From a virus, in IMG/VR virus record IMGVR_UViG_3300042470_000198, positions 1 to 22,278 of that record: a DNA stretch of 22,278 bases. The stretch is one strand, 5' to 3'. Below the pieces are notes generated by a model. It was given only the letters and a program-made list of their open reading frames with translations, was not told the origin of the DNA and made no database searches. The position numbers and the translations under genes were made by a program. Shown piece by piece: positions 1 to 8,500 of the stretch. Position 1 is the stretch's first letter, and every line of letters begins with the position of its first letter.

Positions 1-84
1 CTGATCATAGACTCCGTCAAAACACTCGTTGAGGATTGGCTCAACAATTGACCGAAAGTCTGTACTGCGCATTGGGGCTGCCAT
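1..84 (-). CDS. Probable major capsid protein, N-terminal 28 residues only
   Basis: The gene starts with ATG at 84 and leaves the window at position 1 with the frame still open. A near-perfect ribosome site (AAGGAGGG) lies about 7 bases upstream of the ATG. The visible peptide begins MAAPMRSTDFRSIVEPILNE. I associate this kind of N-terminus, and its place after portal, co-chaperonin, scaffold and a small head protein, with major capsid proteins of uncultured podovirus-like phages. That assignment rests on gene order and recollection of the family, because no capsid fold can be judged from 28 residues. It could be another head protein. Confidence 0.5.
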   Translation of the reverse strand, partial: MAAPMRSTDFRSIVEPILNECFDGVYDQ

Positions 85-97
85 GATCTAGCCCTCC

Positions 98-706
98 TTA
101 AGCAATGGTTACGGGGTAAGCCACTGTTGCGCCTTCGTAGATACCAGCATACTGGAATCTAGCGATTTGAACGCGAACGATGGTATACGCATCACCCCAA
201 GCATTGCCTGGGTACGGGGCAAGATCGATCACACGCAATGCCTTGTTGGAATTGGCGCCTGCCGCACTGGTTCCCATGGTGCATTGCGACAAACCAGTGG
301 TTGTTGAACCAGCGGTTGCGTTAGTGATGTCAAACTCTTGGCCAAGCGCGGTTTGTGCGATCGATCCAGCGGCCTGAATCTCATAAACAACTTGAGGGTC
401 AGTCCAAACATAAGCGATCAATGAACCTGTTTGGTAAGAGGTGCCAGTAGGCCAATAGTTGGAAACACGACGACGGCCCGTAGTGTCAGTCCACTCAACG
501 CCATCAAAAACGCCATAAATGACATTGGTTGTGGCTGGATTGTGAACAACGATGTAACCCGTGGTTGGGTCAAGTGTTACAGCCTGTCCCTTAAGAATGT
601 TAGCTGCATAAGCATCTTGAATAACATTCGCAAGGCCCTGAGCGCGGTCAAGACCGCTCGGGTGGTAGGCAGGCCGCAAACCAAAGGGTGCTGAGGTTGC
701 AGACAT
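98..706 (-). CDS. Putative head decoration or other virion protein (202 aa)
   Basis: The protein is 202 residues, rich in Gly, Ala, Thr, Val and Tyr, with almost no Lys, no Cys pair, and no signal peptide or coiled coil. This composition suggests a compact beta-rich virion protein. It sits 13 bases upstream (in transcription order) of the probable major capsid gene and directly after the scaffold region, where decoration or cement proteins are usual. The start at 706 is the only Met before the conserved-looking APFGLRP segment. No domain is recognised from sequence alone. It could also be a minor capsid or fibre-base protein. Confidence 0.6.
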   Translation of the reverse strand: MSATSAPFGLRPAYHPSGLDRAQGLANVIQDAYAANILKGQAVTLDPTTGYIVVHNPATTNVIYGVFDGVEWTDTTGRRRVSNYWPTGTSYQTGSLIAYVWTDPQVVYEIQAAGSIAQTALGQEFDITNATAGSTTTGLSQCTMGTSAAGANSNKALRVIDLAPYPGNAWGDAYTIVRVQIARFQYAGIYEGATVAYPVTIA

Positions 707-720
707 TTGGAAGCTCCAGA

Positions 721-1269
721 TTAACCCTCGAATACCGGGGGTCGGTTAACGGATGATTTCGCAACATTGCCAAAACCTTCGCCTTCCGTCTTCAGGAGCC
801 TATGCCCTGAACTGTCAACACCCGACTGCAACTCCTCCATACGCTCCATGATCGCTTGAGTTGCTTCCATTGGTTTTTGGTAATGGAAGTGCGTCATGAC
901 GCGCTGGTAGAGATCCATGGGGATCTTGAACAGCAACATCTCGTTGCATGAGATGTGGCCCACATGCTCGCCAGCTTTTACACGGTAATTTTCAAACCCA
1001 GGCAACTCATCTGCAAGCACAGGCGTATACCCAAGTCGAATCCGTTTATCAATGGTGTCGTAGCTATTAGTGGTGGAAAGCCAGCAAAGGTGAAATCCCG
1101 GAATATCTGGGACCTTCGGCAAAGCGCTTTGTGTCCACTCGTCACTCCACATTTGGTCAATGTCCTGTGTACTAGCGAACTGCTCCTCTGCAGGAAGGCG
1201 CGAATGATCTTCGCTTGCGCGAGTATGACGGCCACCTGCAGTGATTGATTTTTTGAGTCTAGATTCCAT
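721..1269 (-). CDS. Head-region protein of unknown function (182 aa)
   Basis: This is a 182-residue soluble-looking protein with a basic N-terminus (MESRLKKSITAGGRH), a central Trp/Pro/Tyr-rich segment and a C-terminal helical stretch with a Met/Glu-rich heptad-like region around residues 130-150. No membrane segment or catalytic motif is visible. It begins 3 bases after the scaffold-like gene stops and ends 14 bases before the next gene, so it is one unit of the head operon. Its position between scaffold and capsid suggests a structural or assembly role. That is inference only, and I do not recognise the family. Confidence 0.6.
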   Translation of the reverse strand: MESRLKKSITAGGRHTRASEDHSRLPAEEQFASTQDIDQMWSDEWTQSALPKVPDIPGFHLCWLSTTNSYDTIDKRIRLGYTPVLADELPGFENYRVKAGEHVGHISCNEMLLFKIPMDLYQRVMTHFHYQKPMEATQAIMERMEELQSGVDSSGHRLLKTEGEGFGNVAKSSVNRPPVFEG

Positions 1270-1272
1270 GGC

Positions 1273-2235
1273 TTACCCTTTCGATGTCCGTTGCTGCGCT
1301 GCTTGTTCCGCGTAACGCTTAATCATGCTGAGTCTTTTTTTTGGGTCATCCCAAAAGCCAGCGTCTTTCATAGCTCTCACCTGGTCGGTGGTCAACTCGA
1401 AAGAATGTCGTCCACCTGCGGACGAAGCGTTTTCACGGCCAGAACTAGTCACAGGACTCCTCGGTTTTCGCCTAGAGGAACTTTCCTCATGTACATCATT
1501 GTATCGGTGTGGTAGGTATCTCCGCAAGCGGTTATCCATCTCATCCCAATAGTCTGATGTTGCTGGGTTCCAACCCTCTGCGTGTAACTGCTCATCGATC
1601 TGTTTAGCAATCTTGCTATCCATATCTTTGCGCTCAGGGTCGAACCACGAATTACGCTCCATCCATGCCGCAATTTGGCGTTGCGTACCAGCATCTGGGA
1701 TGTTTGCCTTTTGCTGGGGCTGGACGGCTTTCTGCTTAAAGTTTTTCAGCGACTCAAGCTTTTGGCGCTCATCAAGCAGCATCTCGTTGGCTTGCGCTGC
1801 CGCCTCGCCATCCTGGGCTTGTACGGCCTCGGCCAACTTCATCTTGGCATACCGCACGCGAAGCTCGCCATCTTGCATAGCTTTGTCAATCTGGGCTATG
1901 TCGTTGGCATGGGTGCGGTGCTCAATGACTGAGAGGCGCTCCATCAACTCTTGATTCTGGCGCTGCAGCAATGCCAGGCGCTCATCCTTCTCGGCCTGTG
2001 TCTTGCGGACTAGGTCCTTCTTGGCGCGGCGTCGCTCGCTCTTGGCCCTGCGTAAGGCTTCAAGCTCATCGTTGGTGGGATTGTCATCCTCATGAAATTC
2101 ATCGTCACCATCAGCCTTTTGCTCAGGTGGCGTGTCATCAGTCGGAGCAATCTGAATGGAATCAGGAAGGTCAACCGTGACGGACCCGTCAGGCTGCTCC
2201 TTGATATTGATTTGCTCTTCATTTTCTGTACTCAT
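1273..2235 (-). CDS. Scaffold-like head assembly protein (320 aa)
   Basis: Residues 1-55 are very acidic and Pro/Asp/Glu-rich. Residues about 55-170 are a long charged helix with coiled-coil character (Arg/Lys/Glu/Gln heptads). Residues about 195-245 hold a Trp-containing segment (AWMERNSWFDPE), and the tail after about 250 is basic and flexible. A long alpha-helical, acidic-then-basic protein between portal and capsid is typical of procapsid scaffolding proteins, which guide capsid polymerisation and then leave. The N-terminal phrase PDGSVTVDLP resembles PDGSAVVYMP in the portal N-terminus, a shared short motif. The start at 2235 overlaps the co-chaperonin stop by 4 bases. Function is inferred from shape and place. 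Confidence 0.65.
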   Translation of the reverse strand: MSTENEEQINIKEQPDGSVTVDLPDSIQIAPTDDTPPEQKADGDDEFHEDDNPTNDELEALRRAKSERRRAKKDLVRKTQAEKDERLALLQRQNQELMERLSVIEHRTHANDIAQIDKAMQDGELRVRYAKMKLAEAVQAQDGEAAAQANEMLLDERQKLESLKNFKQKAVQPQQKANIPDAGTQRQIAAWMERNSWFDPERKDMDSKIAKQIDEQLHAEGWNPATSDYWDEMDNRLRRYLPHRYNDVHEESSSRRKPRSPVTSSGRENASSAGGRHSFELTTDQVRAMKDAGFWDDPKKRLSMIKRYAEQAAQQRTSKG

Positions 2236-2675
2236 AGGAAGGCCTTCGTGTCGAGCGGATTACCCGTAATCTTCGCGATGACTTCATGGTCGTTAATGAT
2301 CATGAATAGCGCGGGATCTTCGCTTTGGTCTTCGCCAGGCACTTTGACCTCCCAGCGATCGCCACCCCACTTGGGGACGCGGATAAAGTCACCGACCACG
2401 CACCACGAGCCTTCAGGCCATGGCTTCATGGTGTCACGATGGCAAAACGCGAGCGGTCCAATCTCAATGACCTTGGCCACTTGCGTGTTCCACTTCTCCG
2501 TCTCTTTGGTCTCTTCAATCAGCATAATGCCGCCCTTGGTGGTCTTCTTCTTGGACCGACGGATCTGTACCATCACACGGCCACCAAGAGGTTTTGCACC
2601 AGGATCTACGCTCGGAAATGCCCAAGCCATCTCAGCGTCGTGAGACGCTACTGGTTCATTCATATTCATCTTCAT
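2232..2675 (-). CDS. Phage GroES-like co-chaperonin (Cpn10 family, 147 aa)
   Basis: Residues 29-112 match the Cpn10 pattern: a PLGGRVMVQ opening strand, a Lys/Thr/Gly-rich segment ending KGGIMLIEE that corresponds to the mobile loop and following beta strand, a VIEIGP strand and a closing VGDFIRVPKWGG strand. Cpn10 proteins form the lid of the GroEL folding chamber, and phage versions (T4 gp31 is the known precedent) help fold the major capsid protein. The 20-residue N-terminal and roughly 35-residue C-terminal extensions are longer than in bacterial GroES (about 97 aa). The gene lies among head genes, which fits a capsid-folding role. Met1, Met3 and Met5 are all possible starts. I chose the first. 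Confidence 0.85.
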   Translation of the reverse strand: MKMNMNEPVASHDAEMAWAFPSVDPGAKPLGGRVMVQIRRSKKKTTKGGIMLIEETKETEKWNTQVAKVIEIGPLAFCHRDTMKPWPEGSWCVVGDFIRVPKWGGDRWEVKVPGEDQSEDPALFMIINDHEVIAKITGNPLDTKAFL

Positions 2676-2841
2676 CTCTCAAAATAGAGTCAATCATCTG
2701 GAGCGTTTGTTCAAAGCCCAGATATATCCCGACCGTGCGCTGATACGCTTCCCAATTCGCAGCATTTCCTGCTGCAAGAGACTGGCTTATTTCAGCCTGG
2801 CGTATCTTGATGTCACGGATCAGGTCCGCTAATGGGTTCAC
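2656..2841 (-). CDS. Small helical protein of the head operon, GTG start (61 aa)
   Basis: The 61-residue acidic protein is predominantly helical by composition and ends DEDEYE. The start codon is GTG at 2841, overlapping the TGA of the upstream 53-aa gene as GTGA. It has no close ribosome site of its own (the nearest AAAGGAGG is about 25 bases upstream), so translation is probably coupled to the upstream gene. Its 3' end overlaps the co-chaperonin start by 20 bases. Function is unknown. Small helical genes between portal and scaffold are common in this kind of operon. Confidence 0.65.
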   Translation of the reverse strand: MNPLADLIRDIKIRQAEISQSLAAGNAANWEAYQRTVGIYLGFEQTLQMIDSILRDEDEYE

Positions 2842-2999
2842 TTTTTCTTAGCCGGCAGTGCGCCTCCTTTGGTTTTAGGTTGTTGGGTTTGGCCTTTGGA
2901 CTGCAGGCTGGTGCCGTCAAGATTTGCGCCCATCGCGATACGCTTGTGATAGGGCACGGCTTCGTTGTCTTTCAGGTTGTTACTGGATGGTTGGGCCAC
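2838..2999 (-). CDS. Small basic protein downstream of portal, GTG start (53 aa)
   Basis: This short gene starts at GTG 2999 with a good ribosome site (AGGAG, 6 bases upstream). It overlaps the last 20 bases of the portal gene and ends in a TGA shared with the next GTG start. The 53-residue product begins MAQPSSNNLKDNEAV and ends in a Lys-rich tail (LPAKKK), with Gly, Gln and Ser in the middle. No fold or family is recognised. The overlaps at both ends and the ribosome site are the evidence that it is real. Without it, the 140 bases after portal would be an unexplained gap in a tightly packed operon. Confidence 0.65.
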   Translation of the reverse strand: MAQPSSNNLKDNEAVPYHKRIAMGANLDGTSLQSKGQTQQPKTKGGALPAKKK

Positions 3000-5547
3000 G
3001 ATTAGCTCCTAAGTTGCGTTGTGCTTCGTTTTGAAGCCGGATAGCAGTCTCAAACTGCTCTGCCTGCAATTGCTCATCCTTCTGGGTGAGTTGTGCAGTT
3101 GCGATGCGCTCCTTGGTGAGGTTGTTTGTGGCGTTCAGTGCCACCTCCAACTGGTCACGCTCGGCTGCGCGTTGTTGATCGCCCTGCAGGCGTGCCATGT
3201 CAATCTGGCCACGCTGCTGCATATCGGCACCTTTAAGTTGCATCTCAGCCTGATCACGCTGTGCGCGCCGCTGAGTCTCAGCCAGGCTGGTTTCCTTGAG
3301 CACTTGTGCCTCAGGCGGTAGTTGCGGCTGGGGCGTAAGTTTCTGCATGGCTTGCATGAGTTGCTGCAGCTTGGGCACCATTTGCTGGAAGGCTGCATTG
3401 GTGTCTTGCATAACATGCTGCGATGCAATAGCAAAGGTCTTGTCGATTTCCGAGGTCAGCATCTTGTTCTCGTAATCGCTTTCTGCCATGGGTTTGCCAC
3501 GAGCCTTGTTCACATAGCCATTCATGCGACCTAAGTACCATAAGACCATGTGCTGCTTGATGTGCTCGAGCACCCGCGGCAGGTAGAACGATGCCATGAT
3601 GGGATTGCCACCAAAGGCAGGGTTAAGCGCGAAGTCCAGGTGCGTTTGGATGTGCGATAACTGGTCCTGATGCGGGTAAGCGTAAGCATTCTGGCCGAGC
3701 GCCATGGCCACATTCTCATCAGACGCTGGGCGCTCCTCGGGAACTGGCGTTCCTTTGAGCAATTCGTTGATGCCAGGGATCTTTAGCTGCTTGAGCAGGC
3801 GCTCTTCAACTGCGCGACGGTCATAAAGGTCAGGTGCCTTATCCGATCGTGCTAAAACCGCCTGAATCTGCGCCATGCGCTGGGTTTCAGAGAAGATATT
3901 GGGATCTGAGACAGGCACCACATCGCCCATGCGCTCAAAATCGCCGGGTTGGACCTCCAAATCGACCACATCCTCACCGCGGCGCATGTCTTCGATGTAC
4001 CAACGGTTAAGGCGCTGCAAAATCTTCAGTACGCGGCCCTGTGACTTGTGCAATCGGGCATGAATGGCCGAAAACACGGCTGCACCCTGCTCAATCAGTG
4101 CCTGTGTCGTGCCTACAGGGGCCTGAGAATTGATGTCAGCGATCTTTTCCTCAGCGGTGGTCACTACACCCTTGGCAGCCTTGTCTAAGAAGCCCAAAAG
4201 CTCGAATAACACGGGGCTTGGGGGGTTAAAAGGCATGGGCATGGCAATCTTGCGGATGTCATCCACACCTGGCGCAGCTTCAATCTCAACAACCTGGGTC
4301 ACATCAGCCTGAACGGACTGGCCTGAGACCTTGGCACCCTTCAGTTTGAGCGTGGCAGGGGCGTTATTGATGTGCGCTGAGTCTAAAAGCGCCCGTAAGG
4401 CTCCTGTAAGTGCTGCTGCCAGGCCGCCAATGAGGTGGGGCATACCAATAGCGTAGGCACCGCGCCATGGGATAAATTTGTACTCGACCACCCAGTCGAG
4501 TTTTTCCATGGTTTCGTCGCCTTCTTCCCAATTGCGGTACAAACCGACCACTTCACGGTCGATTTCATCCACCATTAGGATGTAAGGCGCCATGTCACCC
4601 TTGGAATAGGTGTCATCATCAAGCTCAAGGTAGGTGTAAATGTGAAAAACACGGCGCATCCCGTCGATGTTTTCCTCGGCTTTGCGCCCTTCGATCTTGT
4701 TGTTGGCCTTTTCTGGCCGGGTTGGCTCAGGCTCCAGGCTTACGCGGGTCAAGCTGATGTCGCGATACAGGCCTGCATCAATGCGTTGGTTGAATTCAAA
4801 CTCAGTGATGTCATGAATCTCTGCAGCGCGCTGTGCGGTGTAAAAACTTGTGGCTGCAAACGGGATCAGGACCTTGTCGATGGGCAAAAACTCTGCCACC
4901 GGGCGCATTTTTTTGTCATCCCAGTACAGTTTGAGATACTGAGAGCCGCCAAGGGGCAGTTGCGTGAGCAGTTGCTCTTGCTCATCGCGGAATTCTTCGA
5001 TCTGCTCGATAAGCTGCCAGTTCATCCAATCGCGTTTGCGCTCTGCACGCTTGGTTTTCTCCTCGTCAGTCTCGCCAAGGATCTTGGTTTTGACCGGGCC
5101 ATCAGGTGGGAATAGCTCCTTGATGGTCCTCGAGGCAAAATCCACGCAGGCTTCAGCAATAACGGGGTGGACTACCTTGCTGGCACCGAAGAAAGTAGCG
5201 CCACCAGGGGCGTCTTTGCCCATGCCCGTGCGCTTGATACCCTCTTCGTACTGCTTATCGCGGTCCTCGCGTGCTGTTTTGTCCTTATCCAGCAGGTTTA
5301 AGTAGCGCGATGCCATAGCATCCAGCGTAATGGGATCTATAACTTCTGCTAAGTTCTCGTAAAAGTCGGGATCTTCCAGCGGCCCTTTAGTGCTTGGCAT
5401 GTAAACCACTGCCGAGCCATCGGGAAGCTCTTCAATCTCAGCCTCTTCATCAGGCAACTCGGCTGACATATCAGCGACGGGCACCTCGTCATCGGCCATA
5501 CCGCTGATAAAGCGGCCATAGTCCTGCTCGATGGGCATCTCAGGCAT
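2980..5547 (-). CDS. Portal protein, P22 gp1-like size class (855 aa)
   Basis: At 855 residues this is a large portal of podovirus type. After an acidic N-terminus (residues 1-45) comes a helical body with the segment KVVHPVIAEACVDFASRTIK near residues 125-145 and a central aromatic region. The region beginning DPNIFSETQRMAQIQAVLAR is of the kind seen before the barrel in P22-like portals. The last 130 residues are a Gln/Glu/Arg/Ala-rich coiled coil, matching the long C-terminal barrel helix of P22 gp1. It would form the dodecameric DNA gate at the capsid vertex and contact the terminase. Start 5547 has AAGGA 7 bases upstream and overlaps the previous gene by 8 bases. Identification rests on size, architecture and position. 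Confidence 0.8.
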   Translation of the reverse strand: MPEMPIEQDYGRFISGMADDEVPVADMSAELPDEEAEIEELPDGSAVVYMPSTKGPLEDPDFYENLAEVIDPITLDAMASRYLNLLDKDKTAREDRDKQYEEGIKRTGMGKDAPGGATFFGASKVVHPVIAEACVDFASRTIKELFPPDGPVKTKILGETDEEKTKRAERKRDWMNWQLIEQIEEFRDEQEQLLTQLPLGGSQYLKLYWDDKKMRPVAEFLPIDKVLIPFAATSFYTAQRAAEIHDITEFEFNQRIDAGLYRDISLTRVSLEPEPTRPEKANNKIEGRKAEENIDGMRRVFHIYTYLELDDDTYSKGDMAPYILMVDEIDREVVGLYRNWEEGDETMEKLDWVVEYKFIPWRGAYAIGMPHLIGGLAAALTGALRALLDSAHINNAPATLKLKGAKVSGQSVQADVTQVVEIEAAPGVDDIRKIAMPMPFNPPSPVLFELLGFLDKAAKGVVTTAEEKIADINSQAPVGTTQALIEQGAAVFSAIHARLHKSQGRVLKILQRLNRWYIEDMRRGEDVVDLEVQPGDFERMGDVVPVSDPNIFSETQRMAQIQAVLARSDKAPDLYDRRAVEERLLKQLKIPGINELLKGTPVPEERPASDENVAMALGQNAYAYPHQDQLSHIQTHLDFALNPAFGGNPIMASFYLPRVLEHIKQHMVLWYLGRMNGYVNKARGKPMAESDYENKMLTSEIDKTFAIASQHVMQDTNAAFQQMVPKLQQLMQAMQKLTPQPQLPPEAQVLKETSLAETQRRAQRDQAEMQLKGADMQQRGQIDMARLQGDQQRAAERDQLEVALNATNNLTKERIATAQLTQKDEQLQAEQFETAIRLQNEAQRNLGANRGPTIQ

Positions 5548-8500
5548 GTTTTTTCCTTAGTAATTCAAGGCGCATTGCGTCAAGATTGTTTGAAATACGA
5601 ACCTTGCCACCCTTTTTATATTCATCTTCCTGCATTGCTGCGGCGCCAAGACCTGCTGCTATTGGTATTGCTGACTTAAATGATGTTGATCCTGTGTTGC
5701 CCAAAGAGCCTTTCATTGATAAAGAATCTCTTTGCGGCCCAGTTAAAGCATCTAACAATCTAACTGATGAAGCATTAAAAAAACTTTGAATATTTTGCAT
5801 TTCTTCAGGTGGTATATTGCCTTTGCTTATTAGCACGGCATTGTTTGCATTGGCCCTTTCTAAGCCCTTAAGAATATTAATGGCAGTGCCAGATTTTCTT
5901 AAGTTAGAAAACTGCGCGGCATCAATAGGCATAAAACCAACAGGATAATTTTGGTTGTTTAGCAGCAATACTCCAGTCTGATCGCCAATAAATTTATCTG
6001 CAAACTTTGCAATATCTTTTGGGCCTTGAAACTGAGTTGCATCCATGACCTGCGCTTTTTTCAAGGTGCGCTCAACCATGTCAATTGATTTATTGCGTAT
6101 TGCTGGCGGTATTTTTGTATCTTTTGAAGATGATTTGCTTAATGGATCATAAAACGCAAATTTATCCTTTCCTATAGCTAACATGCCTCGCATTTGAACG
6201 CCAGTGTCCTGAGTCATGTTTAACAAGACATCAGCAAGTCTTTCGTCTGCATTTGATAATTGTGAAACGCCACTTGGATGATTGTGTGAGATGTAAAAAC
6301 CTTTTGCGCCAGGTGTATTGGCAATGGCGCCGACAAGTGAAAACGGTTCAGCGGAGGATTGATTGATCAACCCTACGGTATGCCTGATAACCTGAATTGG
6401 CTTGTTGTTCTCATCAACCACGACAGCTACAAGTTGTTCTTGTGGAGACTTGCGTAAGCCTGCCGTAAGATGGGCTACTTGCTCTGGGGTTTCGGCAACA
6501 TCAAATCCTGTCCTAACTGGCTTGACAGTTGAAAATCCTGTTGTTGTGGCAAATTGTCCAGTTGGCAGTTGTACGGTGGTGATGGGTTGTATGTTGTTAG
6601 GGGTAGGAATTGATGGCACTTGTCCAGGTAAGGAACTTGGTTCTCTGACATTTAATTTTCCTTTTTCTGCCATTTCAGCAGTCATTTCTGCGATGCTTTT
6701 TGGCGCAGCCTTGCTGATCTGCTCAACTGGCTTTGCAGTCAGTTGCGCAGCCTCTATTGCTGGCTCGGCAATTTTTGCCGTTTTTGCAACCCTGCCTATC
6801 GTCGCTGGCAAGCCAAGCATAGGAATCATTGATAGGCCTTGGCCAATCTTCTGAAGGTCGGTTGATCCTGCGCCAGACATATAGCCTTCAGCAAGTTCAC
6901 CTGCGCCTGATGCAATGCGTCCAATAGGGCTTTCCTCAAGCGCTGTAAGCGCTTGCTGTACATCTTCTTTACCTTGGCCATAACCAGGCAATGAACTAAC
7001 GCCACGCGGTGCTGTGCGGCCAAAGAATTGGTCGGTAGAGCCACCAGCTTGCATTCGTGGCGCTCTCATTAGCTCAAGCAACATCGTGTCAGGGTTGTCA
7101 GATATGTGAACTCGCCTTATGGCACCGCCTTGCTTATACGGGGTTACTGGTACTTTTCCAAAGAGCACAGCGCTTGGCTTAGTAGATTGTGGGCTGATAT
7201 ACCCAGCGTAACCATAGTCGCGAATCAGGCGCTCAAGCGCATTGGTTGCTTCGGCAGGTTGCGCCAATCCTTTGTTGCTGCTTGCCGTCATGGGTATGCG
7301 TGTTGTCTCTCTAGCCAACATACTGAGCATGAGCGGATCAGCCGATAAGTCATAAAGGTTTTCGCCCATGGCACGATAACGATGTGGACCCAAGCCAGGC
7401 TCAGGCGTCACGCTTTCGTCGGTGTAAAAATATGTCCTTGGCCTTACTGATCCCTTCTCGCCCAAGCGAGCAGCCTCTTCACCCTTGATACCTGTGCCGT
7501 AAAACGAAGGATCTGTTTCCGTTAGTCCAGCTTGCTTGCTGAAATGCATCATGGGCATACTTACCGAAGTACCCTCTTCAGGCCTGATGAGCGATCGCAA
7601 GTAATCAGGCATCTCACCCTCGTACTTGGTGCTAATGAATTCGGGTGGCAGGAGCACGGGCTTTTGTGGCGCAAACTGGAAGCCATTCCAGGCCTCTTTT
7701 AACTGACCATCAATCTCCTTGACCAGGCCTGTCTTGCCACGGCGATTAGCTTCGTAACGCTGCATGTTCAGTTCGTTGATAGTGCGTTTGAGTGCCGCAT
7801 TCAATGGCGTGTAGTTAACCGTGCTGTTCTGGCCTCGCGTCTCTGCGCTCATTGCAAGTTGCGCTAATGGTGAGTACATCTGACTGTGTGCAGCCCAAGC
7901 TATTTCCTCCCCTTTGGGCCCAAACTCGTTGCCGTGGACGGCATGGCCAAAGAAGTCATGCACAGCGCGGAACTTCTCGTTCTCGTTCAGGCCCGTGATC
8001 GGATCAACATCTTTCAGGTAAGGATGCTCGTCACCACCTTGGAAGACATACAGGTGCTTGTTGCCGTAGACATCCTGCAGCATTTGCTTGCTGTTGCGAT
8101 AGTTGCCCTCGCCTGCGCGATGATACGAAAGGTTGATAGGCAAGCGCTTAAATTGCTCATCGGTCTCTTTGGCTAGCTGCCTGTATGAGGCGGCCAGCAA
8201 TTCATCGTAGTTCTTTGCCCCTGACTGCTGAATGACTTCAGGCATTTGGCTTGCATACTGATCGAAGATCGTCTGCTTGTAAGCAGGGTCCTCGGTGGTC
8301 GCAAGCATGAAGGCGCGACCGATAGGCGCTTGCTTGAGGATTGAACTTTCAGAGATTTCTGGCGGTTGGTAAGGCCTGCCAAAGGCCTCTTGCACATAAG
8401 TATCTGCCGACTGACGAACAAAGTTCGTCGGGTCAGACATTACTTGGCGTACTGTTTCATCCGTAATTGGTTGCGGAACATCGCTTCCAGTTCCTCCTGC

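Noticed and set aside
4642-5115. Plus-strand 157-aa frame inside portal
   Set aside because: It lies wholly within the portal gene on the opposite strand, has no ribosome site, and its Cys/Leu-rich sequence is typical of an antisense shadow.
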